DNA from: Saccharothrix sp. NRRL B-16314
GTDB lineage: Bacteria > Actinomycetota > Actinomycetes > Mycobacteriales > Pseudonocardiaceae
Length of the DNA stretch: 64,000 nucleotides
Direction: 5' to 3'
Assembly: GCF_000716595.1 (NCBI RefSeq)
Contig: NZ_JNXC01000035.1
Span: 1-64,000 of the forward strand
Part shown: one piece after another, positions 9,321 to 18,700 of the stretch
Numbering within the stretch: position 1 is the first letter of the stretch
How the letters are laid out: each line of letters starts with the position of its first letter
Translations under genes and position numbers: made by a program
Notes under the pieces: model-generated
Told to the model about the DNA's origin: nothing
Database searches by the model: none
The model's input: only the letters and a program-made list of their open reading frames with translations

Positions 9321-10066
9321 GCCGGACTTCCTCCAGATTCGACGGGCACCGGACTCTTCCGGCGCCTCGACTGCATCCTGCTCGACCGCGTCCTCCCCGC
9401 TCGGGCGGACAGCCGCACGCCCGCGGGCACGACGAGCCTGCCCACGCCCGCGAGCACCGCGTCCAGCGCGACCGCGAGCAGCGCGATGAGGATCGCGCCG
9501 CCGACGAACTGCGCGTAGTCCAGGACCCGCACGCCGTCCAGGAGTGGACGTCCCAACGTCTCGATCCCGACGTACGCCGCCACCGACGCGGTGGCCACGA
9601 CTTGCAGCATCGCGTTGCGCAGGCCGCCGATGAGCAGCGGCAGCGCGTTCGGCACCTCGACCCGCCACAACCGCTGCGTCCCGGTCATCCCCATGCCACG
9701 CGCCGCGTCCACGACACCGCGGTCGACGTCCTGGATGCCCGCGTAGGTGCCGGCCAGGATCGGCGGCACGGCGAGCACGATCAACGCGATCAGCACACCG
9801 ACCGTGCCGCCGCCCGTGATCAGGTACAGGAACGTCACCAGACCCAGCGTCGGCAACGCGCGCAACGCGTTGCTGCCGCCGACCAGCACCACAGAGCCGC
9901 GCCCGGTGTGGCCGACGAACAGGCCAAGCGGCACGGCGACCAGCGCCGCGCCGAGCACCGCCCCGACGCAGAACAGCAGGTGGACGCCGACCCGCACCGG
10001 GATCGACTTGCCGCCCGACCAGTTGGCCGGGTCGACCAGCCACGCGAACGCCTCGGCGAAGATCAT
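9317..10066 (-). CDS. Osmoprotectant ABC transporter permease
   Basis: A 249-residue integral membrane protein of the BPD_transp_1 fold, with about five to six hydrophobic helices. The ATPase-contact (EAA-like) loop is visible as VDAARGMGMTGTQRLWRVEVP. It pairs with the second permease to form the channel of an OpuC-type importer. The ATG overlaps the other permease stop and its own end overlaps the binding-protein ATG, both by 4 nt. The C-terminal tail is Arg/Ser-rich and has no predicted role. Confidence 0.88.
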   Translation of the reverse strand: MIFAEAFAWLVDPANWSGGKSIPVRVGVHLLFCVGAVLGAALVAVPLGLFVGHTGRGSVVLVGGSNALRALPTLGLVTFLYLITGGGTVGVLIALIVLAVPPILAGTYAGIQDVDRGVVDAARGMGMTGTQRLWRVEVPNALPLLIGGLRNAMLQVVATASVAAYVGIETLGRPLLDGVRVLDYAQFVGGAILIALLAVALDAVLAGVGRLVVPAGVRLSARAGRTRSSRMQSRRRKSPVPVESGGSPA

Positions 10067-10713
10067 GGCTTACCCACCAGCACCCACGGGGTCAGTCGGT
10101 TGCGGAGCAGCACCAGCAGCAGGTCGACCACGAGCGCCAGCACCAGGGTCAGCACGATGCCGACGATGATCGGCGCGAGGTAGCGCTGCTGGAAGCCGTC
10201 GGTGAACAGCGTGCCGAGGCCGCCGGTGCCGATCAGCGCGCCGACGCTGACCAGGCTGATGTTGCTCACCGACCCGACCCGCACGCCCGCCGCGAGCACC
10301 GGCACGGCCAGCGGCAGCTCCACCGTGAGGAACCGGCGCCACGGCCGGAAGCCCATCGCGGTGGCCGCGGCGGTGACGTGCGACGGCACCGCGTCCAGCG
10401 CCTCGGCGACCGGTCGGACCAGCAGCGCGGTGGTGTAGAGGGTCAGCGCGCTGATCACGTTGACCGGGTCGAGCACCCTGGTGCCGATCAACGCGGGGAT
10501 GATCGCGAACAGGGCCAGCGACGGGATCGTGTAGAGGACGTTCGACAACGCGATCAGCGTCGCGTTGACCGGGCGGAACCGGTGGCACAGCAGGCCGAGG
10601 ACGATCGCCAGCACCACCGACACGACCAGCGGCACCAGCGACAGGTAGACGTGTTCGAGCAGCCTGTCCAGCAGCGCCGCCCTCGTACCGGCGTCGCTGA
10701 GGTAGGTCACCAT
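10063..10713 (-). CDS. Osmoprotectant ABC transporter permease
   Basis: A 216-residue permease with five or six membrane helices and the coupling loop ATAMGFRPWRRFLTVELP. Relatives are OpuCB/ProW-like subunits. I chose the ATG (MVTYLSDAG), which follows GGGTGAC. A GTG three codons upstream would add three residues and create an overlap with the ATPase gene. It forms the transmembrane heterodimer with the neighbouring permease. Confidence 0.85.
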   Translation of the reverse strand: MVTYLSDAGTRAALLDRLLEHVYLSLVPLVVSVVLAIVLGLLCHRFRPVNATLIALSNVLYTIPSLALFAIIPALIGTRVLDPVNVISALTLYTTALLVRPVAEALDAVPSHVTAAATAMGFRPWRRFLTVELPLAVPVLAAGVRVGSVSNISLVSVGALIGTGGLGTLFTDGFQQRYLAPIIVGIVLTLVLALVVDLLLVLLRNRLTPWVLVGKP

Positions 10714-10714
10714 G

Positions 10715-11764
10715 TCACCCACGGCGGCTCTCGATCACGTCCAGCACCTGCCGGGCCGTGACGACACCGGCCAACCGGCCCTCCGCGTCCACCGCGACCC
10801 CGAGCCCGGACGGCGAGGACAACGCCGAGTCCAGCGCGCCCCGGATCGACGCGCCCACCTCGTACAGCGAGCCGCCCGGCACGACCGAGGCGTCCGGCGC
10901 GACCCAGCCCTGCGGGCGCTTGTCCGCGTCCACCACCAGTCGCCAGTCCGGAGAGGACTCGAACGCGGAACCGTCGGCGACGGTGGCGACCTCGGCCACC
11001 TCGACACCCGACGAGTCCACAAAGGACAGACTGCGGTAGCCGCGGTCCTTGCCGACGAAGTTCGCCACGAAGTCGTCCGCGGGTCTGGTCAGCAGGACGG
11101 CCGGCGGCGCGTACTGGGCGAGGAAGCCGCCGGTGCGCATCACCGCGACCTTGTCGCCGATGCGGATGGCCTCGTCGATGTCGTGCGTCACGAAGACGAT
11201 GGTCTTGTCCAGCTCCGCCTGCAGCCGCAGCAGCTCGTCCTGGAGCCCTTCGCGCACCACCGGGTCGACCGCGCTGAACGGCTCGTCCATCAGCAGCACC
11301 GGCGGGTCCGCGGCCAGCGCCCGCGCCACGCCCACGCGCTGCTGCTGGCCGCCGGACAGCTGCACCGGGTACCGGCGGCCCAGCTCGGCGGGCAGGCCGA
11401 CCAGCTCCAGCAGCTCGGCGGCACGCGCACGGGCCTTGCGCCTGGTCCAGCCGGTGAGCAGCGGCACGGTGGCCACGTTGTCCAGCACGGTCCGGTGCGG
11501 GAACAGCCCCGCCTGCTGGATGACGTACCCGATGCCGCGCCGGAGCGTCGGCGGGTCGACGCCGAGCACGTCCTTGCCGTCCACGAGGATCGTGCCGGAC
11601 GTCGGGTCGAGCATCCGGTTCACCATGCGCAGGGACGTGGTCTTGCCGCACCCGGACGGCCCGACGAAAACGGTGATCGTGCCGGCCTCGACCACCAGGT
11701 CCAGGCCGTTCACCGCGGTGGTCCCGTCGTCGAACCGCTTGGTCACGTCGCGGAACTCGATCAC
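10715..11764 (-). CDS. Osmoprotectant ABC transporter ATPase with CBS domain (OpuCA type)
   Basis: A 349-residue ATPase. Walker A is GPSGCGKTTS, the signature is LSGGQQQR, Walker B is VLLMDEPFSAVD, and the switch His is in FVTHDIDEA. Beyond the nucleotide-binding domain, residues about 250-349 form a CBS-like region, which in OpuA/OpuC relatives senses ionic strength or nucleotides to gate transport. It starts at GTG after GCAGGAGG and is the first gene of the osmoprotectant operon. It diverges from the polyamine-synthase-like gene, with about 100 nt of shared promoter region. Confidence 0.9.
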   Translation of the reverse strand: MIEFRDVTKRFDDGTTAVNGLDLVVEAGTITVFVGPSGCGKTTSLRMVNRMLDPTSGTILVDGKDVLGVDPPTLRRGIGYVIQQAGLFPHRTVLDNVATVPLLTGWTRRKARARAAELLELVGLPAELGRRYPVQLSGGQQQRVGVARALAADPPVLLMDEPFSAVDPVVREGLQDELLRLQAELDKTIVFVTHDIDEAIRIGDKVAVMRTGGFLAQYAPPAVLLTRPADDFVANFVGKDRGYRSLSFVDSSGVEVAEVATVADGSAFESSPDWRLVVDADKRPQGWVAPDASVVPGGSLYEVGASIRGALDSALSSPSGLGVAVDAEGRLAGVVTARQVLDVIESRRG

Positions 11765-11867
11765 CCGTGGTCCTCCTGCCGATGGGTATCAAGCGTCGTC
11801 CGACCCTAGCCCGTTGGTCCGACCGTGGCACGGCGTTCCACACTTCGGTCAGTAGGCTGCGTCGTTT

Positions 11868-13418
11868 GTGGCCACTGAACCCGTACGCGCCCTCCTGACC
11901 GAACGCGGTGCGCACGCCCGCAAGCTGCGGCGCGTGCTCGACCTGCTCGCCGGCGACTGGCACACGCTGGCCGAACTCGTCCGCCTCCCCGCCGTGCCGC
12001 GGCGCAGCGTGCAGGAGCTGCTGACCGCCATCGGCGACGACCTGGAGACCAGCGGCGACCGGTTCCGGCTGGCGCCCGCGAAGGCCGCCGACTACGCGGC
12101 GTTCGGCGCCGGTGAGGACCTGGTCGACCCGGTGGACGCGCTGGTCTCCCGGAACACCGCGCAGCTGCGGTCGATCCTCGCGGACATCGCGGACGTGCCG
12201 CCACCGCTGTCCGCTCTGGACCACGTGCAGGCGACGGCGGAAACGGCGTTGAAGCGCGCGCTGTGGTTGGACGCGACGTACGACCTGGCCGGGCGGACGT
12301 TGCTGTGCCTGGGCGACCACGACCTGACGTCGCTCGCGGTGTGCGCGGTGAACCCGGACGTCGAGGTCGTCGTGGTGGACGTGGACGACCGGCTGCTGGA
12401 GTACATCTCGACGCGCGCCGAAGCACGCGGGTGGTCGGTGCGGACGGTGCACGCGGACTTCCGGTTCGGCTTGCCGCCCGCGCTGCTGGAGTCGGCGGAC
12501 CTCGTGTTCAGCGACCCGCCGTACACGCCGGAGGGCATCGGGCTGTTCGCTTCGCGGGCGATCGAGTGCCTGGCGGATTTGTCACTCGGGCGGGTGCTGC
12601 TCGCTTACGGGTTCAGCGACCGGACGCCCGCGCTGGGGTTGAAGGTGCAGCAGGAGTTGCAGCGGCTCGGGTTGGTGTTCGAGGCGATCCTGCCCGCGTT
12701 CCACCGGTTCGACGGTGCGCAGGCGATCGGCAGCGCGGCCGACCTGTACGTCTGCCGCCCCACGTCCCGCCGTTCGGCATCGGCGTCCTCGAAGACCGCG
12801 ATCTACACGCACGGGCCGCAGTCGCTGGAGTCGTCCGGGCCGGGATCGACGGCGTTGGCGGCGTTGGTGGACCTCGCGCCCCGACCGGAGTCGTCACCGC
12901 CGCCGAAGCCACGTGCGCCGGGGTGGTCGGACCCGATCGGCAAGGGCGCCGCGTCGTTGGCGGTGGACCTGTCGGGAGATCCGGGGCCGTGGCTGCTGCG
13001 GACCCTGCTGGCGTGCTCACCCGGTCGGATGGCGGCGCTGGTGCCCAACAACCACCCGGACGTGGCGTCGGCGGCCGGTCAGCGGGCGCTGACGTCGTTG
13101 GTGGACACCAGGTTCGCGCTGCGGTTCCTCCGGTCCACTCCGGACGGGAAGCACTGCGTGGTGGTGGCGGACCAGGTGTTGGCGGGGACGTTGGACGTCG
13201 GCGGGCTGGCCGTGCGGGAGGTGCTGATGCGGGCGCACGGGAAGTTGGGGAACGTGTGGCGGGAGGCGCTGGTGACCGTGACGCGCGGTGCGTTGACCAA
13301 GCGGGAGGCGCGGGAGCGGATCGGGGACGGCGAGGACCTGGAGTCGAGGCTGATCGACCTGCCCCGGCACCGGATCACCGCCCTGCTGCCCGCGATCCGA
13401 GCGTCCGCGGCCCAGTAG
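11868..13418 (+). CDS. Bis-aminopropyl spermidine synthase family protein (BpsA-like)
   Basis: A 516-residue protein. The N-terminal 90 residues look like a winged-helix region (HTLAELVRLPAVPRRSVQEL). The central Rossmann-type methyltransferase-like fold has CLGDHDLTSLAV (about 147-158), VVDVDDRLLEY and FSDPPYTPEGIG (about 214-225). This set matches the BpsA family, which in thermophilic archaea and bacteria adds aminopropyl groups to spermidine to make branched polyamines. The last 200 residues extend past the conserved core. A TAGGCT box ends 10 nt before the GTG, suggesting a very short leader or none. Whether the product is a branched polyamine in this organism is unknown. Confidence 0.75.
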   Translation: MATEPVRALLTERGAHARKLRRVLDLLAGDWHTLAELVRLPAVPRRSVQELLTAIGDDLETSGDRFRLAPAKAADYAAFGAGEDLVDPVDALVSRNTAQLRSILADIADVPPPLSALDHVQATAETALKRALWLDATYDLAGRTLLCLGDHDLTSLAVCAVNPDVEVVVVDVDDRLLEYISTRAEARGWSVRTVHADFRFGLPPALLESADLVFSDPPYTPEGIGLFASRAIECLADLSLGRVLLAYGFSDRTPALGLKVQQELQRLGLVFEAILPAFHRFDGAQAIGSAADLYVCRPTSRRSASASSKTAIYTHGPQSLESSGPGSTALAALVDLAPRPESSPPPKPRAPGWSDPIGKGAASLAVDLSGDPGPWLLRTLLACSPGRMAALVPNNHPDVASAAGQRALTSLVDTRFALRFLRSTPDGKHCVVVADQVLAGTLDVGGLAVREVLMRAHGKLGNVWREALVTVTRGALTKREARERIGDGEDLESRLIDLPRHRITALLPAIRASAAQ

Positions 13419-13487
13419 TTCGGACGTCCCAGCAGTTCGGTGTCCAGCAGTTAGGTGTCCCAGCAGTTCGGAGTCCCAGCAGTGGGG
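13413..13487. repeat. Degenerate tandem repeat of about 16 nt across a stop codon
   Basis: Four and a half copies of a CAGCAGTTCGGTGTCC-like unit run head to tail. Units are 17, 15, 16 and 16 nt, then a partial one. The first copy carries the TAG stop of the BpsA-like gene (CAGTAGTTCGG). Confidence 0.85.
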
Positions 13488-13568
13488 AAGGCCGCCGGGA
13501 ATCGGGCGAAATCCCGGCGTCCGGGCTGCCGACGGCGGTAACTTGCGGTCGAACCTGGAGGCACGCGC

Positions 13569-14450
13569 ATGAACCAACCCCACGGCGGCTGGCCGCAGCA
13601 GCCACAGCCCGGTCAGCCCCAGCCCGGCCCGCCACAGCCGGGCCCGCCGCAACCCGGTCAGCCGCAGCCGGCCCAGCAGCCCTACCCCGGCCAGCCGCAC
13701 GCCGGCCAGCCCAACCCGGGTCAGCAACATCCAGGTCAGCCCAACCCCGGCCAACCCAACCCAGGTCAGCAGTACCCAGGTCAGCCCAACCCGGGCCAGC
13801 CCAACCCCAGTCAGCAGTACCCGGGCCAGCAGCAGTTCCCGGGTCAGCCGCCCTACCCCGGTCAGCCGCACCAGGGTCAGCCCTACCCCGGCCAGGCCCC
13901 CTACCCCGGCCAACCGCCGTTCCCCGGCCAACCGCCGTTCCCGGGCCACCAGGGTCCGCCGAACAAGGCACTGCCCGTCATCGCCGCGCTGCTGTACCTG
14001 CTGCTGGGGATCTTCGCCCTGGTCGTCGCGGTGCTGATCATCTCCGGCGGCGGGAGGGTGCCGCACTTCATGGCGGCCGGCGCGCTGGGTCTCCCGTTCT
14101 CCGGCATGTTCCTCGGCAGCTTCGACGCCGCGCTCACGATCTCGATCGTCCAGGCGTCGCTGACGGTCATCCTCGCGGTGCTGCTCGCGTGCCGTGTGCC
14201 GGGCGTGCGGTGGGTGCTGGTCGTGATGTCGCTGCTGGCCGCCGTGCACTACGGGCACGTGGTCGCCGAGATCCTGTCGTTCCTCCCGATCTCCCTCGCG
14301 GTGACCCCGGCGATCGCGACGCTGCTGTGGCTGGCCGCCGGCCTGATCTCCGCACTCCCCGCGGTGGGCCGTGCGATGCGGGGAGCGCAGCCGAAGATGC
14401 CACCGCGCCAGGCGTACGGCCCGCCACCGGTCCAGGGCCAGTGGGGCTGA
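13569..14450 (+). CDS. Proline/glutamine-repeat membrane protein
   Basis: A 293-residue protein in two parts. Residues 1 to about 130 are a low-complexity region of PGQP, PNPGQQYPGQ and similar repeats, almost purely Pro, Gln, Gly, Asn and Tyr. The C-terminal part has four hydrophobic helices (for example IAALLYLLLGIFALVVAVLI) and ends in another short Pro-rich tail. Such proline-rich N-termini on small membrane proteins are common in actinobacteria, and some are protein-interaction or cell-envelope factors; no specific function can be assigned. The repeat is also a DNA-level repeat and may vary in copy number. It is convergent with the next gene, with almost no spacer. Confidence 0.8.
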   Translation: MNQPHGGWPQQPQPGQPQPGPPQPGPPQPGQPQPAQQPYPGQPHAGQPNPGQQHPGQPNPGQPNPGQQYPGQPNPGQPNPSQQYPGQQQFPGQPPYPGQPHQGQPYPGQAPYPGQPPFPGQPPFPGHQGPPNKALPVIAALLYLLLGIFALVVAVLIISGGGRVPHFMAAGALGLPFSGMFLGSFDAALTISIVQASLTVILAVLLACRVPGVRWVLVVMSLLAAVHYGHVVAEILSFLPISLAVTPAIATLLWLAAGLISALPAVGRAMRGAQPKMPPRQAYGPPPVQGQWG

Positions 14451-14451
14451 G

Positions 14452-15234
14452 TCACAGCGACCCGGCCAACGCCCCCAACCGATCCAAGATCCGGGTCAAC
14501 GCCTGCAGCAGCCGCATGACCTGACCGGTGATCCGTTCCAGCACCGCCGCCGCACGCCCCACGGCCCAGCCGGTGAACGCGGCCACCGACGCACCGCCGC
14601 TCGCCTCCGCCACGGCCAGCGCGACGGCGGCGTTGCGGACCACCTCCGACACGAACATCCCGATCAGGTCCCGCACCATCCCGCGCACGGCGGCCGTGAT
14701 CGTCCCGGCGGTCGACAGCTGCTCGGCGACCGCGGCGCACCGACGGCTCGCGGCACGCGTGTCGTCAGCGGTCGCCCCTCCGGCTTCCTCGCGGGCGACG
14801 CGGTCGAGGTCGACGGCCGCCCGGCGCCACCGGCCCACCGCGTCTTTGATCCGATCGCCGTCACCCGCCAACCAGTCGAGCGGCGCGGCCAGGAACCGGA
14901 CGTGCTCGACCAACCACCCGATCCCCGCCAACGACGTCAACGGGTCGAGCGCCAGGCCCAGCGTGTCCAGCCACGCGGACGCCAGTGCCAGGTCGGGGTC
15001 CGGCGCCCAGGGCTCGTCGGCCTCCCGCGCCGTCCCGTCCGCCGGTGGTGGCACGCCCGCCGACGCGGGACGGCGGATGTCCTCGGCAACGCGGGCGGTC
15101 AGGTCGGACGAGCCCTCGGCGAAGAACCGGGCCAACAACCCGAAGGCGTCCGGCTCGACACCGCACAACCCGTCGACGATCAACCCCCGCCGCTCGTCCG
15201 CCGTCGCACGCGGCCTCGCCTCGATCCCGCTCAC
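14452..15234 (-). CDS. Helical, WXG100/PPE-like protein of unknown function
   Basis: A 260-residue, mostly alpha-helical protein. It has Trp-containing helices in its first half and a hydrophobic Ala/Val-rich stretch near residues 190-230 (GMFVSEVVRNAAVALAVAEA). It starts at a GTG that overlaps the stop of the EbfC-like gene (GTGA). This two-gene arrangement recurs in Pseudonocardiales, and the larger partner resembles WXG100/PPE-type ESX substrates. No ESX secretion gene lies in the window, so secretion is speculation. Confidence 0.6.
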   Translation of the reverse strand: MSGIEARPRATADERRGLIVDGLCGVEPDAFGLLARFFAEGSSDLTARVAEDIRRPASAGVPPPADGTAREADEPWAPDPDLALASAWLDTLGLALDPLTSLAGIGWLVEHVRFLAAPLDWLAGDGDRIKDAVGRWRRAAVDLDRVAREEAGGATADDTRAASRRCAAVAEQLSTAGTITAAVRGMVRDLIGMFVSEVVRNAAVALAVAEASGGASVAAFTGWAVGRAAAVLERITGQVMRLLQALTRILDRLGALAGSL

Positions 15235-15695
15235 AGCTGCGACGGCCCGCCGGCTTCCACCGGGCACCACAGGCTGCGCGGCAGCTCGTGCCCCGACTCC
15301 GGACCCGGCCCGTCCACCGACTGCACCGGGGCGGCCGGGGGTTCCGCGGGCTCGAGAGGTTCCGCGGGTTCGAACCCGGTGATGAACTCCATCGCCGCGG
15401 TACCGCCGAACTCCGGTTCCACCACCGCCGCCACCTGCCGCGCCACCTCGGCCCGCGCCCGCCGCACGGTCGCCATCACGACCTCGCCCAGCGCCGCGTC
15501 GGACGCGCCTTCGGCCGGCAACGAGAACGAGATGTCCCGCAACGCCCCGTTGGGCGCGACCGTCGCGGTCACCCACCCGTCGGGCGAGCGCACCGTGGCC
15601 TCCGCGGCACGGATGCCGTCCTGCACCTCCTGCGCCCTCCTGGCCAGGTCACGCGCCTTGGCCTCAAGGTCGGCGATCATGCGCGCCGGGTCCAC
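15231..15695 (-). CDS. YbaB/EbfC-family DNA-binding protein with acidic tail
   Basis: A 154-residue protein. Residues 1-100 match the YbaB/EbfC fold: a helical N-terminus (MIADLEAKARDLARRAQEVQ), then a beta hairpin with VTATVAPNGALRDISF, then a long helix. EbfC proteins are small dimeric nucleoid-associated proteins. Here the core is followed by a roughly 50-residue Pro/Glu-rich tail absent from the housekeeping version. This copy is therefore probably not the one beside dnaX/recR but a paralogue paired with the helical protein downstream. Confidence 0.7.
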   Translation of the reverse strand: MDPARMIADLEAKARDLARRAQEVQDGIRAAEATVRSPDGWVTATVAPNGALRDISFSLPAEGASDAALGEVVMATVRRARAEVARQVAAVVEPEFGGTAAMEFITGFEPAEPLEPAEPPAAPVQSVDGPGPESGHELPRSLWCPVEAGGPSQL

Positions 15696-15747
15696 CCGAT
15701 CGTCTCCCCTACTCCAAGACCTTCACCCGATCGTGGAGTATTGCGGA

Positions 15748-18700
15748 TCACCCGGCACGGGGGATGTGCAAGGGGCCGAGAGCCAGCACCGCGCGGAACT
15801 CCTTCGGCGGCACCGGACGGGAGAACAGCCACCCCTGGTACGCGTCCACGCCGACACCGCGCAGCACGTGGAACTGCGTCGCGGTCTCCACGCCCTCCGC
15901 CACGCACTTGCGCCCCATGGCCCGCGCCATGTCGACCACCGCCTTCGCCACCGCGAAGTCCGACGAGTCGTTGCCCACCCCGGAGACGAACCGGCGGTCC
16001 ACCTTGATGATCTGCGCCGGCAGGTCCTTGAGCCGGGCCAGCGACGAGTAGCCGGTGCCGAAGTCGTCCACCGCGAACCGGATGCCCCGCGACGCCAGCT
16101 CGTCCATCGTGGCGCGCACCCGTGACGGCAGGTCCACCAGCGCGGTCTCCACCAGCTCCAGCACCACCCGGTCCCACGGGATGCCCGCCTCGGCGATCGT
16201 GTTGGCCACGATGTCGACGAACTCCGGGTCGCCCGGCACGAGACCGGCGAGGTTCACCGCGACCGACACCGGGTGCCCACCGGGCTCCGGCCAGGTCGAG
16301 GCCTCCTTCAACGCGGTCCGCAGCACCCACCGGTCCAGCTCGCGCAGCAGGTCGCCCTGCTCGGCCACGGGCAGGAAGACGTCCGGCGGCAGCAGGCCGC
16401 GGTCCGGGTGCGGCCAGCGCACCAGCGCCTCCGCGGTCTGCACCACGCCGTCCACGCCGACGACCGGCTGGAAGTGCAGCGTGAGCCCGTCGTGCGCCAA
16501 CGCGTCCCGCAGCTGCCCCTCCAGGTGCACCTGCCGGTCGGCCGACGCGATCAGCGCCGCGCTCGCCAGCGACACCCGGCCCGCGCCGGCCCGCTTCGCC
16601 TCGAACATCGCGGCGTCGGCGAACCGCAGCAGGTCGTTCCCGGTGGCGCGGGACCCGTTCGGCACGGCCGCGCCGATCGACGCCGACACCCGGACCAGCT
16701 GCCCGTGCACCGGCACCGCCGTGCGCAGCAGCCCGGCGACCCTGGTCGCCAGCGCGTCCACGCCGCCGACCCGGTCGATGTTCTCGCAGATGATCACGTA
16801 CTCGTCACCGGACAGGCGGGCCGCCGTGCAGCTCTCCGGCAGGCCGCCTTCGAGCCGCCGCGCCAACGCCACCAGCAGCTCGTCGCCCGCGTCGTGACCC
16901 AGCGAGTCGTTGACCCGCTTGAAGTTGTCGATGTCGCAGAACAGCACCGCGACCTTGGCCCGCTCCGGCGACTCCAGCAGGTCGGCCAGCATCTCCTTGA
17001 CCAGCGCCCGGTTCGGCAGGCCGGTCAGCTCGTCGTGGGTGGCCTGGTGGCGCAGCGCCTCGGCGGTGCGGCGGCGCTCGGTGATGTCCTGGAACACGAT
17101 CAGCCAGAACCGGCGGCCGTCGTCCTGCACGGACAGCGCGATGTGCAGCTCGCAGTACACCTGCACGCCGTCGCGGCGGACCAGTATCCGCTGCGGGATC
17201 TTGTGCGTGCGCTCGGCGTCCGGCGCGGACATGCTGTCGATCGACGGCAGCGGGTTGCCGCTGTCGTCCGGGTGGGTGAGCGCGCCCGCGGTCATGCCGC
17301 GCAGCTGCTCCAGGTCCATGCCGAGCAGGTCGCACAGGGCGTCGTTGGCGTCGACCAGCCGCTCGCCCTCGTCGAACAGGCCGATGCCGACCGGCGTCAA
17401 CGACACCAGGTCCGTGAACCGCTGGCTGGACCGCTTCATCCGGGTCTCGGCGGCGCGCTGCTCGGTGATGTCCTGCGCGGTGCCGACCGCGAGCGGGCGG
17501 CCGTCCGGGCCCTTGACCACGACGCCGTAGGAGCGGAACACGCGCGTCTTGCCGTCACGGCGCACGATCCGGTGCTCCAGCTGGATCGGCACCTCCTCGG
17601 TGGCCAGCTGCTGCCACAGGTCGTCCACCCAGCCGCGGTCGTCGGGGTGCACGAGGTCGAGGTAGGTCTGGTAGCGGGTCTTCTCGTCGCGCGGCACGCC
17701 GAACAGGTCGGTCAGCATGTCCGACCACACCACGTCGCCGGTCTGGAGGTTCCACTCCCAGACGCCGAGCTGGGCGGCCTTCTGCGCGTCGGCGAGCCGG
17801 CGGCGGTCGTCGCGGAGCTGGCGTTCCAGCGCGCGGGCCTCGGTGACGTCCTGGATCGTGCCGTGCAGCCGGCCGATCTTGCCGCCCTCGAACCCGGCCC
17901 GCGCCCGGCACACGTAGACGCGATCGCCGGTCTCGCTGCGCACCTCGGCCTCGAACGTGTGGTCGTCCGCGCCGTCCTTGGCGTCCAGCAGCTTGCGCCG
18001 CAGGTCCTGCAGCAGTGGCCGGTCGTCCGGGTGCACGCCGCACAGCAGGTCGTCGTCCGGGACGACACCCATCTGGGCGTACATCTCCAGCAGCACCTCG
18101 CTGCGGTGCACCGCACCGGTCCCGATCTCGTAGCTCCAGCTGCCCATGCGCGCGATGCGCTGCGCCTCCAGCAGCCGGGCGCGCTCGGTCTCCAGCGCCC
18201 GGTCGGCCTGCCACTGGTCGGTGATGTCGCGGATGTAGCCGGTGATGAACTGGGTCCGGCCGTCGGACCTGAGCTTCGCCTCGGCCACGCCGCGGATCCA
18301 GCGCAGCCGCCCGTCCGGGCGGGTGATGCGGTAGACGATGTCGATCGGGTTGCCGTCGAGTTCGCGGTTCGCCCAGTAGCTGGCGACCATCTCGTAGTCG
18401 TCGGGGTGCACCACGTCCAGCACGGCCTGCGCGCCGGGGACCACCTCGCCGGGACGCACGCCCATCATCTCGTAGTGCGACTCGGACCACACCGTGACGC
18501 CGGTGTCCGGGTCGTACTCCCACGAGCCGATCTGGGCGACGTTCTGCACGGTGCGCAACCTGCGTTGTTCGTCACGCAGGTCCTCGGCCGCCTGCGCCAG
18601 GTCCGACACGTCCACCAGCAGCACGGCGTGCAGCCCGGTGCCGGGCACCTGGGTGCGCACCACGCGGACCGGGAGCAGCGAGCCGTCGGCCTGGTGCAGG

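Noticed and set aside
14452..15576. 374-residue version of the helical protein
   Set aside because: The extra N-terminus is an off-frame reading of the EbfC-like gene; the GTGA overlap gives the natural start.
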